A stretch of 34,989 bases of DNA from an uncultured Planctomycetia bacterium (GCA_903929765.1 CAIYVX010000070.1:1-34989); one strand, 5' to 3'. Positions 25,585 through 32,759 are shown, counted from the first letter of the stretch. Program-made: numbers and translations. Notes: generated by a model not told the origin, from the letters alone.

Positions 25585-27258
25585 TCAGGGGATGGACAGG
25601 CCGTTGATGAGCCGGTTCAGCAGAACGCGATCCGCCGTGACGGTGTTGCCGTCGCGGTTCAGGTCGAAGGCCCGATCAGGAATCCCGCCGACGTCCAAGC
25701 TGTCCAGTCGCTTGTTCAGCAGGCTGCGGCCGGACCCCGCCAGGTCGCCGTCGCCGTTGATGTCGCCCAGCCGCCGGACCTTGATCGTCAGGTCAGTCGA
25801 GGCCGAATTGCCCAGCTTCCCCGTCACCGTCACGTGCAACTGGCAATCGCCCACGCCGGCCACGTCGTCCGAGCGGAGGCTGCCCAGTATCAACTTCACC
25901 AGCGAACTGCCGCGAGGATCATTGCCCACCGTCACCGCGCCGCTACCCGTCTGGGTCACCGCAGTCGTGAACGATGTGTTGCCGCCGGGATTCAGAATGG
26001 TCACGGTCAGTGTGCTGGCGTGTGGCCCCAACAGGGCGGCCATCGTGCCCGGCGTGTTCTGATAAACCCAGTTGAAGTCTGTTGACACCGTCATGGCCAG
26101 CACAGGCGTAAGGATCACCGTGTAGTACCAACTCGCCCCGATAGCCGTGACACCCGCCAGGTCATCCTGCACGGGCGAGTGCCGTTCCGTCGTCGTCCCG
26201 TCGCCTAACTGGCCATACACGTTCCAGCCCCAAGACCAGACCGTGCCGTCGTTCTTCAGGGCCGCCGTATGGTAGGAGCCCGCCGCGATAGCCGCGACAC
26301 CCGTCAGGCCGGAAACCTGCACGGGCGAGTGCCGATCCGTCGTCGTTCCGTCGCCCAACTGGCCGGAGTCGTTGTCGCCCCAGGTCCAAACCGAGCCGTC
26401 GCTCTTCCGGGCCACCGTGTGGTATAAGCCCCCCGCGATAGCCGCGACGCCCGTCAGGCCGGAAACCTGCACTGGCGTGAGCCGCATCGTCGTCGTCCCG
26501 TCGCCCAACTGGCCATTCCCGTTCCAGCCCCAAGCCCAGACCGTGCCGTCGCTCTTCCGGGCCACCGTGTGTAAGTTGCCCGCCGCAATAGCCGCGACGC
26601 CCGTCAGGCCGGAAACCTGCACCGGCGTGAGCCGATTCGTCGTCGTCCCGTCGCCGAGTTCGCCATCGTTGTTGTAGCCCCAGGCCCAGATCGTGCCATC
26701 ACTCTTCAGAGCCACCATGTGTTGCCAACCTGTGGCAACAGCCACGACACCCGTCAGGCCGGGAACCTGCACCGGCGAGGGCCGTTCCGTCGTCGTCCCG
26801 TCACCCAACTGGCCGTGGGCGTTCCAGCCCCAGGTCCAGACCGTGCCGTCGCTCTTCAGGGCCGCCATCTGGAAGCCGCCCGCCGCGATAGCCGCGACAC
26901 CCGTCAGGCCGGGCACCTGCGCCGGCGTGAGCCGCGACGTCGTCGTTCCGTCACCCAACTGGCCATACGGGTTGCCACCCCAGGTCCAAACCGTGCCGTC
27001 GCTCTTCAGGGCCGCCATGTGATAGCCACCCGCCGCGATAGCCGCGACGCCCGTCAGGCCGGAAACCTGCACCGGCGTGAGCCGCGTCGTCGTCGTCCCG
27101 TCGCCCAACTGGCCATACCCGTTGTAGCCCCAGGCGAAAACGATATCGGATTGGGCCTGCGCGAGGGGTGGCGCCGCCAGCACGGCCAGCAACACAGCCA
27201 AGACCACTGCCACACACCGCTCTAGAAAACCCAGGACTGTCACCCTATTTTCCTCCAT
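25585..27258 (-). CDS. Secreted RCC1-repeat protein with C-terminal dockerin-like domain, 557 aa
   Basis: A signal peptide (about 1-36, ending A-Q-A-Q) is followed by seven near-identical blades of about 49-50 residues, each with W-G-x-N-x-x-G-Q-L-G-D-G-T-T-T and V-S-G-L-T-G-V: RCC1-type beta-propeller repeats, enough for a closed seven-blade ring. An Ig/cadherin-like beta domain follows (about 380-495). The last 60 residues hold two EF-like loops typical of dockerin type I: D-I-N-G-D-G, whose twelfth position is Gly instead of Asp, and a canonical D-L-N-R-D-G-N-T-V-T-A-D. Dockerins bind cohesins in cellulosomes; planctomycetes carry many that are unpaired. The start at 27258 is chosen for AGAGGA upstream; an in-frame GTG at 27240 is an alternative. 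It is probably cell-surface. Confidence 0.85.
   Translation of the reverse strand: MEENRVTVLGFLERCVAVVLAVLLAVLAAPPLAQAQSDIVFAWGYNGYGQLGDGTTTTRLTPVQVSGLTGVAAIAAGGYHMAALKSDGTVWTWGGNPYGQLGDGTTTSRLTPAQVPGLTGVAAIAAGGFQMAALKSDGTVWTWGWNAHGQLGDGTTTERPSPVQVPGLTGVVAVATGWQHMVALKSDGTIWAWGYNNDGELGDGTTTNRLTPVQVSGLTGVAAIAAGNLHTVARKSDGTVWAWGWNGNGQLGDGTTTMRLTPVQVSGLTGVAAIAGGLYHTVARKSDGSVWTWGDNDSGQLGDGTTTDRHSPVQVSGLTGVAAIAAGSYHTAALKNDGTVWSWGWNVYGQLGDGTTTERHSPVQDDLAGVTAIGASWYYTVILTPVLAMTVSTDFNWVYQNTPGTMAALLGPHASTLTVTILNPGGNTSFTTAVTQTGSGAVTVGNDPRGSSLVKLILGSLRSDDVAGVGDCQLHVTVTGKLGNSASTDLTIKVRRLGDINGDGDLAGSGRSLLNKRLDSLDVGGIPDRAFDLNRDGNTVTADRVLLNRLINGLSIP
26160..27140 (-). repeat. Seven tandem RCC1-encoding DNA repeats (147-150 bp each)
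   Basis: The units are alike at DNA level as well as in protein: the stretch CCCGTCAGGCCGG recurs at about 26302, 26449, 26599, 26750, 26900 and 27050. Synonymous sites are largely shared between units, which points to recent unit duplication or gene conversion. Confidence 0.85.
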
Positions 27259-27312
27259 CCATTGTCCTCTTTCGCGGTCGACCAACGGACAACGGTCGCA
27301 AACGCCAGCCCA

Positions 27313-27378
27313 CGCTCGTTGTCGTCGGACTATCCATAACCCTCTAGTGTGCGCCGCCGCCAATAGTCAAACGCAAAG
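27313..27378 (-). repeat. Second copy of the receiver-gene start region
   Basis: A 66-base copy of 25402-25470 in the same orientation, upstream of the RCC1 gene. It keeps the ATG and first codons; from this ATG (27337) a 30-codon frame runs to a TAG that overlaps the RCC1 leader. The 3-base loss shortens the promoter-like spacer and the -10-like box is CACACT. Confidence 0.85.
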
Positions 27379-27465
27379 ACCGGCATTCGATGATATTGAA
27401 GATGCCCTGAGCCGTGGTCGGCCACCTCATCTCGGGCCTGGTTGCGGTGGTTTTTACGGGCAACG

Positions 27466-28749
27466 TCAGTTGTTCCGATTGCGGACGTACTTGACCATGA
27501 GTTCCTGCCCTGGCATGGTGGCCCAGGAGTATTCTCTCAGCAGGTCGGACATCGTCGTCAACATCCAGGGGTGAATCTGCGTGGCGCCGTTCTTCGTGTA
27601 GACCACATCGTCGGCGATGAACACCGCCCCATGGATGATCCGGCCGCCTGTTTCCACGAGAAGCACCACGTCGCCGAACCGGGGATCATTGGTGACCTCA
27701 TAGTAGTCGGTCTTCAGCACGGTATTGAAGTGCTCGGGGTAAGGGAAGCCTGGATCAGACTTGTTCTGAAGAAAATTCAAGGCCGTCCAGAAGCAGTCGC
27801 GTATGACTACCGGACCGTCGGCCGTATTCTGCGGCTGCGGGAAGGAATAGAGCAGCCCCGCCGGCCGGGGCGGCAGGATCAACGCGATATTCGCCCAGAC
27901 CCCACCCGGAATCTGGTTCAGGGATTCGAACATAGCCTTGACGTCCGCGCGCCAGCATCCCTTGCCATAGTACTCGGTCAGGGCCTTGATGTCGGTCTCC
28001 GGCGTGACGTGCAACTTAAGAAGCAACGTGTTCTCGCGATAGATGGCCTGCGCAATCCGGCAGCGGTCGTCGTAGTTGGGCAGTTCCGACATCAAGCACG
28101 GCAGGCTGGAGAAGAACAGGCGATCCCCGCTGACTGACGACATCTTCTTAAACATGTTAACCGCCAGGCTTGAAGCACCACACTCGCGGAGATTCCTTTC
28201 AATGGTCGGTTTGTCAAACACGATGACCTGGCCCTCATTCTCGGAAAAGCGGCCGAGGACTTCCAGGAGCATCTGGCGCGCTTTGGGCGACATCGACACC
28301 ACGATCTCCCGAGGCGGCGTCAGTTCGAGGCCGACGGGAACGGTACGGAGGCATTCGGGGCGCAGCAACTGCGCTCGCGCGGCGGCCGGGAGCTCCGCGG
28401 CCTCGAGCAGTTTCACCAGATCCTCGCGCGAAAAACCTTTGAAGAGCCAATGCGTCTGCTTCGCTTCCCAATCTTTCATCGGCAGCAAGCTGTCCGGCGG
28501 CGCAATCGGCATCGGAATGCATTCGATCTCCCCCCACGGCCCGGATTTCAGAATTCGCGTTCCGGGAGCAGACGAATTGGGTGCGGCCTGCATCTGCCGG
28601 GTAGCCAAGATGCGGCCCAACATGAATGACAGGCCACAAGCCGCCAGCAGAAACGCAACGAAAACGACCACATATAACTTGCGCCGGGGCCTTCCGGTCT
28701 TCGCCGGTCTGTCCTGAGGCGGTTTCTTCTGCGGTGATCCTACGCCCAT
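27466..28749 (-). CDS. Membrane-anchored protein with possible NlpC/P60-like C-terminal region, 427 aa
   Basis: The family is not recognised as a whole. A basic cytoplasmic head (1-24) is followed by one helix (about 25-47), so the body is outside the membrane. Residues 60-300 show no familiar motif. Near the end, D-C-F-W-T-A-L-N-F-L, then G-D-V-V-L-L-V, I-I-H-G-A-V-F-I-A-D-D-V-V-Y-T-K-N-G, resembles the Cys ... His order and strand pattern of papain-like NlpC/P60 cell-wall hydrolases. This is tentative: the third catalytic residue cannot be assigned. GGGAGG lies about 10 bases before the ATG. GC content is a little lower than that of neighbours. It lies downstream of the structured RNA gene on the same strand. 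Confidence 0.65.
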   Translation of the reverse strand: MGVGSPQKKPPQDRPAKTGRPRRKLYVVVFVAFLLAACGLSFMLGRILATRQMQAAPNSSAPGTRILKSGPWGEIECIPMPIAPPDSLLPMKDWEAKQTHWLFKGFSREDLVKLLEAAELPAAARAQLLRPECLRTVPVGLELTPPREIVVSMSPKARQMLLEVLGRFSENEGQVIVFDKPTIERNLRECGASSLAVNMFKKMSSVSGDRLFFSSLPCLMSELPNYDDRCRIAQAIYRENTLLLKLHVTPETDIKALTEYYGKGCWRADVKAMFESLNQIPGGVWANIALILPPRPAGLLYSFPQPQNTADGPVVIRDCFWTALNFLQNKSDPGFPYPEHFNTVLKTDYYEVTNDPRFGDVVLLVETGGRIIHGAVFIADDVVYTKNGATQIHPWMLTTMSDLLREYSWATMPGQELMVKYVRNRNN

Positions 28750-28934
28750 CGTTCGTCAGCCTCCCTCTGGTCAACAGTCCACGGAATAGTACGCATTTAC
28801 CCCTCCCCACGCTGGTTTACAATATTAACGTACAATGCGGCAAAAAATTGCCCTTTATTCCAGACCCCGCGGCGGTTGGTGGGAGCAAAGTATTGTGCAG
28901 AACTAACTGTCGCTCTACCGGGGCGGCGCTCCCG

Positions 28935-28977
28935 AAAAAGAACCTGGGCCGACGTCGGCTCTTTTCGACGTCGGCCC
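28935..28977 (-). terminator. Terminator of the structured RNA gene
   Basis: Perfect 12-bp stem GGGCCGACGTCG (28946-28957) and CGACGTCGGCCC (28966-28977), 8-base loop, and TTCTTTTT immediately after when read leftward. No T-run on the other side, so the transcript is on the minus strand. Confidence 0.85.
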
Positions 28978-29427
28978 GGCTCAAAAATTCATCGCGGCCT
29001 ACGGTCGCGATGGTGCATATTAAATGAGGAGCGTCGCGCCGGGCAATAGCCTCCCCCGAGTTACGGTCAAGAGCTGCCGCCTCGATTCGAGACCCCCTTT
29101 GCGGGTCGCTCGCCAAAATCGATGCGTCTCAACCATAAAGGGATCGGCAGGGCCCTCCGCCCTTTGTTCCGAAAGTGGTCTTGCGGATTAGACCACTCTC
29201 TTCGCCTCTCCCCGCAACTTGCAGCGCCCAGCCCTTGTCGCCAAGAGCCTGCGCTTCTTAACGCCCGACCACGGACGCTCCTCGTTCGAAAGCCTCCTCT
29301 ATATTCTCGGCCGGCCACTTCGCCGGCGACGGACTGCGAAAACAACGGGGCCGAACTCGGCGTCCCTTTTCCCTTAACGGACGCTACGAACTCGACCCCG
29401 GGTATACGCACTTCTTGCTCCGCCCTC
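28935..29427 (-). ncRNA. Unclassified structured RNA gene, about 490 nt
   Basis: There is no plausible protein in 28750-29532. On the minus strand a strong promoter with an AT-rich upstream block (-35/-10 at 29434-29462) starts a transcript near 29427, and a 12-bp hairpin terminator ends it near 28935. Inside are many stems: 29347-29354 with 29392-29399 (one pair is G-U only in the minus-strand RNA), 29360-29365 with 29379-29384, GCCGGC pair 29310-29327, an 8-bp hairpin 29174-29197, GACCC/GGGTC 29091-29107 and CATCGCG/CGCGATG 28990-29012. I find none of the fixed core motifs of RNase P RNA, tmRNA or SRP RNA. The expression signals resemble those of abundant housekeeping RNAs. Its family is unknown to me. 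Confidence 0.65.
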
Positions 29428-29433
29428 ACTGAA

Positions 29434-29500
29434 AGAATAGTCCATACTCCGCGCAAAGTCAAGTCATAATCACAAAAATTTGCTTTTATTGTACAAGATA
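29434..29500 (-). promoter_or_regulatory. Strong promoter with UP-like element for the structured RNA
   Basis: -35 TTGACT (29457-29462), a 17-base spacer and -10 TATTCT (29434-29439): near-consensus with ideal spacing. Directly upstream (29463-29500) lies an A/T-rich block with A and T runs in an otherwise GC-rich region, as in UP elements of stable-RNA promoters. Confidence 0.75.
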
Positions 29501-29532
29501 TTTTTTCCGCCAAAGTCGCGGTTTGACGCTGT

Positions 29533-31596
29533 TTACCCTCCCTGGAATCCCGTTTCCCGCAACCGGCGATATAAATCGCACCGGGCCAGCAACGCCTCAT
29601 GCTCGCCCACGTCCACGATCCGCCCGGCGTCCATGACCACAATTCGCCGCGCCAGGCTGATGGTGGACAGTCGGTGCGCAATAATGATCACCGTCCGGCC
29701 GGCCGCGAACCGCTCCAGCGTGTCCTGGACGAACATCTGCGTCTCCTCGTCCAGGGCGCTGGTGGCCTCGTCCAGGATCAGAATCGCCGGATCGCGGATA
29801 ATCGCCCGGGCCAGGGCCAACCGTTGCCGCTGGCCGCCCGAAAGGGTCTGGCCCAGCGTGCCGACGTCGCCGTCGTAGCCGCCCGGCATTTTTTCGATGA
29901 ACTCCGCCGCATGGGCCATCTCGGCCGCCGCAACGATCTCCTCGCGCGTCACCCGCCCGGCCCGCCCGTCTTTGCGCATGGCCGGGCGGCTCCCGTAGGC
30001 GATGTTGTTGGCTATCGTGTCCTTGAACAGCATCGTGTCCTGCGACACGAGGCCGATCTGGTCCCTCAGGCTGCGCAGCGTCACGTCCTGAATGTCGCGC
30101 CCGTCGATGGTGATCCGACCGGAAGTAGGAATGTAAAATCGTGGAATCATGTTCACCAGCGTGCTCTTGCCGCAACCCGTCCGCCCGACCACGGCAATCG
30201 TCTCGCCCGCAGCAATCCGCAGCGACACGTCGCGCAGCACTTCGCCGGCCTCCGGGTTGTAGGAGAACCCGATCCGCTCGAAAGCCAGTTCCTTCTGGAG
30301 GCGCGGCAGGACCACGCCCAACCGGCCGCTCCGCGGCTCCGACGCCGCGTCGATCAACTCGAAAATCCGTTCCGCCGAGTTGCGAGCCATCTGGAGCCGG
30401 TTGTTCACGTCGGCCAGTTTCCGCATCGGATTGAAGGCCGCCACCAGCGCTCCGAAAAAGGCGATCACCATGGGAGCGCTCAGATCCTTTGCTCCCGATT
30501 CCAGAATGTAGGCAAAAATCACCAGGGCCACTGAGATCAGCAGCGTGGCGATGAATTCCAGCGTCGGACCCGAGGCCGCCCGCGTCCTGAACGCCTTCAA
30601 GGAAAATCTCAGGAACTGCCGCCCCTCGCGGAAAAACCGTTTCCGTTCCCGACCTTCCATGCTGTAAGCCTTGACCACCCGCAGCCCCGCCAGCGCTTCC
30701 TCCAGAATCCCCAGGATCGACGAGGCCGACATCAGCAGCCGCTTCGTCGCCCGCCGCATCCGCGCCGCAAACGTCCGCATCACGATCACCCCGACCGGCC
30801 CGACCACCACCGCCAACAGCAGAATCCGCGAGTCGATCCTCACCGCCATCATAATGGCCAGCACCAGCATCGCCACGCTCTGAAGCGGCTGAATCACCAG
30901 CGTCCCGAAAATCGTTCCGATACCTTCCTGAATGTAATAGGCGTCCATGATCAGCCGGTTGCTCGCGTCCGACGTGCCGCTCTTCTGAAAATACCCCAGC
31001 GGCAGACGCAGGACGTGGTCGAAGGCCCGATGGCGAATGTCCAGCGTCGCCCGGCTGGCCACCGAACCGATCAGCGACCCGTTGACGTAGCGCAGCACCC
31101 CGCGCAACGCCGTCACCGTGACGGTAAAGACCATGATCCAGAACAGCGTTTTCCACCGCTCCTTGGGCAGCGAACTGACCACCCGCTCCAGCAGATCGTG
31201 GTACTTGAAGCCCAGGATCGCTTTACCCTGGCTTTTGTCCACATATTGCCAGAGGCCGCCGCGAATCGTCCGGTAGCCCGCCGGAACTTTGACCTGGCGG
31301 GCCTCCAGATCGACTTCTACTTTCGTCGCCCCCGGGTCGGCCGGAACGATCTCAAAACCCGGCGGCACCCCGGTAAACGGTTGTTCGCGTTCCTGCTTCG
31401 TGCCCGGCTCTTTGACCTTCTGGGTGCCGACGACCACGGTCTTGCTGGTGTCGAAGAGCACCGTGAAGAGCGGCAGGAGCGTGGTGATGCTCACGAAATA
31501 GAGCACGGCCACCAGGCCCGCGCAGACCCAGGCCGCGGCCACCTGGTTGCGGTACGGCCAGACGAATTTCAGAACGCGTCGGAACGTTGTGTACAC
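29533..31596 (-). CDS. ABC exporter, fused permease and ATPase (MsbA-like), 687 aa
   Basis: Half-transporter that would work as a homodimer in the inner membrane to flip lipids or export drugs or peptides. The membrane domain (to about 390) has six helices; the C-terminal ATPase has Walker A G-R-T-G-C-G-K-S-T (about 474), Q-loop V-S-Q-D, signature L-S-G-G-Q-R-Q-R (about 582), Walker B I-L-I-L-D-E-A-T-S-A-L-D and H-loop I-A-H-R-L-S-T. Odd point: about 100 residues (about 48-145) are inserted between helices 1 and 2, far longer than the usual loop, probably an extracytoplasmic domain. It starts with GTG after GGGAGAG. Substrate unknown. Confidence 0.92.
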   Translation of the reverse strand: MYTTFRRVLKFVWPYRNQVAAAWVCAGLVAVLYFVSITTLLPLFTVLFDTSKTVVVGTQKVKEPGTKQEREQPFTGVPPGFEIVPADPGATKVEVDLEARQVKVPAGYRTIRGGLWQYVDKSQGKAILGFKYHDLLERVVSSLPKERWKTLFWIMVFTVTVTALRGVLRYVNGSLIGSVASRATLDIRHRAFDHVLRLPLGYFQKSGTSDASNRLIMDAYYIQEGIGTIFGTLVIQPLQSVAMLVLAIMMAVRIDSRILLLAVVVGPVGVIVMRTFAARMRRATKRLLMSASSILGILEEALAGLRVVKAYSMEGRERKRFFREGRQFLRFSLKAFRTRAASGPTLEFIATLLISVALVIFAYILESGAKDLSAPMVIAFFGALVAAFNPMRKLADVNNRLQMARNSAERIFELIDAASEPRSGRLGVVLPRLQKELAFERIGFSYNPEAGEVLRDVSLRIAAGETIAVVGRTGCGKSTLVNMIPRFYIPTSGRITIDGRDIQDVTLRSLRDQIGLVSQDTMLFKDTIANNIAYGSRPAMRKDGRAGRVTREEIVAAAEMAHAAEFIEKMPGGYDGDVGTLGQTLSGGQRQRLALARAIIRDPAILILDEATSALDEETQMFVQDTLERFAAGRTVIIIAHRLSTISLARRIVVMDAGRIVDVGEHEALLARCDLYRRLRETGFQGG

Positions 31597-31694
31597 GTCT
31601 CTCCCTCGAACCGTTGCGGATTATACCCTTGGGGCTTGAACTCCGCCACAAACCTGTTAAATTCTTTGCTGTGGTTGGTGTTGTTTTTTCTTAT

Positions 31695-31726
31695 GAAGCC
31701 CCCAGCATTGCTGGGGGACGCTGTTT
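31695..31726 (+). repeat. Family C palindromic repeat
   Basis: CCCCCAGCA-T-TGCTGGGGG with the family flanks GAAG before and ACGCTGTTTTTGT after. It lies in the 200-base spacer between two divergent genes. Confidence 0.8.
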
Positions 31727-31747
31727 TTGTTGTTGCTGTTTGTTTTT

Positions 31748-31779
31748 CCTTAAGCCTCAAGCCTTTGGTCTTAAGCCTT
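31748..31779 (+). repeat. Family D repeat (CTTAAGCC type)
   Basis: CCTTAAGCC, TCAAGCC and GGTCTTAAGCC units. It ends about 18 bases before the start codon of the next gene, close to its GAGG ribosome site. Confidence 0.7.
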
Positions 31780-31796
31780 CTTTGCGAGGTTCTTCC

Positions 31797-32366
31797 ATGC
31801 CCATCGGCGTCCACTGCAAAAAGTGCGGCAAGGTCGTCCAGATGCCCGATGCGTCCGCCGGGAAAAAGGCCAAGTGCCTGAAGTGTGGCGCCCTGCTCGA
31901 CGTGCCGCGCGCCGCCCGGCCGCCGCGTCCACCGCTGGCCCAGGTTGACGATTCGACGCCCGACGCCGGCGAACCGGCCTCCGGCCCGGCCCCGCACGGC
32001 GACAGCGGCGACCTCATCGCCCTCCCGCCCATCGGCGTGATGACGCCCTCCGGCCTGCCCCAGCGGCCCATCGGCCTGAGCCACCGAAGGCTCAGAACCT
32101 TCGCCCTGGCCTCCCGCGTCGTCGGCTTCGTCCTGGCCGCCCATTGCCTTGTCATCGGCATCGCCGGCATGATCTTCATCGTCGCCCGCCATCCGTCCGA
32201 CCTGGCCGTGGCCATCGGCTTTTTCTTCATCCTGTTGATCGCCGCCACGTTCTGTGCCACCGCCGGCCTCGTCGCCCGCCAGATACTCTTGGCCGTCCTC
32301 GAAATGAGCGAACGCCAGAGCCGCGTCCTCGACGAACTCGACGAAGTCCGCGAAAAGCTACCGTAA
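31797..32366 (+). CDS. Zinc-ribbon membrane protein, 189 aa
   Basis: The start at 31797 is chosen because the ribbon (Cys 7, 10, 27 and 30) begins at once and GAGG lies 9 bases upstream; longer in-frame versions would translate repeats. A proline-rich linker (40-90) is followed by two helices (about 100-124 and 133-158) and a charged C-terminal helix with a coiled-coil pattern (E-M-S-E-R-Q-S-R-V-L-D-E-L-D-E-V). The function is unknown; it is the fourth protein in this window with this type of front end. It lies between repeat clusters on both sides. Confidence 0.68.
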   Translation: MPIGVHCKKCGKVVQMPDASAGKKAKCLKCGALLDVPRAARPPRPPLAQVDDSTPDAGEPASGPAPHGDSGDLIALPPIGVMTPSGLPQRPIGLSHRRLRTFALASRVVGFVLAAHCLVIGIAGMIFIVARHPSDLAVAIGFFFILLIAATFCATAGLVARQILLAVLEMSERQSRVLDELDEVREKLP

Positions 32367-32371
32367 AATTA

Positions 32372-32422
32372 AACCCCTCCCCCTTGGGGGAGGGTGGCCG
32401 CTTTAGCGGCCGGGTGAGGGTG
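32372..32422 (+). repeat. Family A repeat, long form with variant stem
   Basis: Inner hairpin GGCCGCT-TT-AGCGGCC (32396-32411). Compared with copies at 39 and 1780, the arms differ at paired positions and remain perfectly complementary. It opens a 340-base run of six elements. Confidence 0.85.
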
Positions 32423-32436
32423 TTGCTTTTTCTTTT

Positions 32437-32466
32437 CGTAGGGGCAGAGTTTATCTCTGCCCTGCC
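32437..32466 (+). repeat. Family B hairpin (CGTAGGG type)
   Basis: CGTAGGG then GGGCAGAG-TTTAT-CTCTGCCC (32442-32462), an 8-bp perfect stem. Confidence 0.75.
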
Positions 32467-32479
32467 GTTGCTTCTTCTT

Positions 32480-32518
32480 CACCCCTCGCCCTTGAGGGGA
32501 GAGGGTAGGGTGAGGGTG
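32480..32518 (+). repeat. Family A repeat, short form
   Basis: Lacks the inner hairpin: GAGAGGGT joined by A to GGGTGAGGG, the same junction as the short copy at 7144-7182. Confidence 0.8.
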
Positions 32519-32550
32519 TTGTTGCTGTTTTTGCTGTCGTTTTTTGCCGT

Positions 32551-32582
32551 TCGTAGGGGCGACCCATGGGTCGCCCGTGCTG
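32551..32582 (+). repeat. Family B hairpin (CGTAGGG type)
   Basis: CGTAGGG then a perfect 9-bp stem GGGCGACCC-AT-GGGTCGCCC (32556-32575), followed by GTGCTGTTG. Confidence 0.75.
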
Positions 32583-32609
32583 TTGTTTTGCTGTTTTTTT
32601 GCTTCTTTT

Positions 32610-32645
32610 GAAGCCCCCAGCACTGCTGGGGGACGCTGTTTCTTC
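32610..32645 (+). repeat. Family C palindromic repeat
   Basis: CCCCCAGCA-C-TGCTGGGGG with the standard flanks and a following T/C/G-only tract of about 35 bases. Confidence 0.8.
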
Positions 32646-32681
32646 TTCTTTTGTTGTTTCTTTGCTGTTTCTTCCGCCGTT

Positions 32682-32711
32682 CCTTAAGCCTTAAGCCTTA
32701 GGTCTTAAGCC
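32682..32711 (+). repeat. Family D repeat (CTTAAGCC type)
   Basis: Three CTTAAGCC units, the last preceded by AGGT, followed by a run of T. Last of the six-element cluster in the spacer 32367-32822, which holds no gene. Confidence 0.7.
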
Positions 32712-32730
32712 TTTTTTTTCCGTTCCAAAC

Positions 32731-32759
32731 TTGCTTTTCCGTAGTTTGCAGGTTATATT
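32731..32759 (+). promoter_or_regulatory. Promoter of the CHAP/SGNH gene
   Basis: TTGCTT, a 17-base spacer and TATATT (32754-32759). The leader would be about 57 bases and contains GGAGGGGG just before the start codon. Confidence 0.5.

Noticed and set aside
28935-29427. Identification of the RNA as RNase P RNA, tmRNA or SRP RNA
   Set aside because: The GAGGAAAGUC-type core of RNase P, the tRNA-like ends and tag frame of tmRNA, and the GGAAGG/AGCAGCC loop of SRP RNA were not found on either strand. A divergent form is still possible.
29067-29681. A 204-codon frame across the structured RNA region
   Set aside because: It begins inside the ABC transporter end, crosses the promoter, and shows no protein-like pattern; the stems and flanking signals fit an RNA better.
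32372-32711. CRISPR array
   Set aside because: The palindromes are of different families, with unequal spacing and low-complexity gaps; there are no identical direct repeats with unique spacers and no cas gene.
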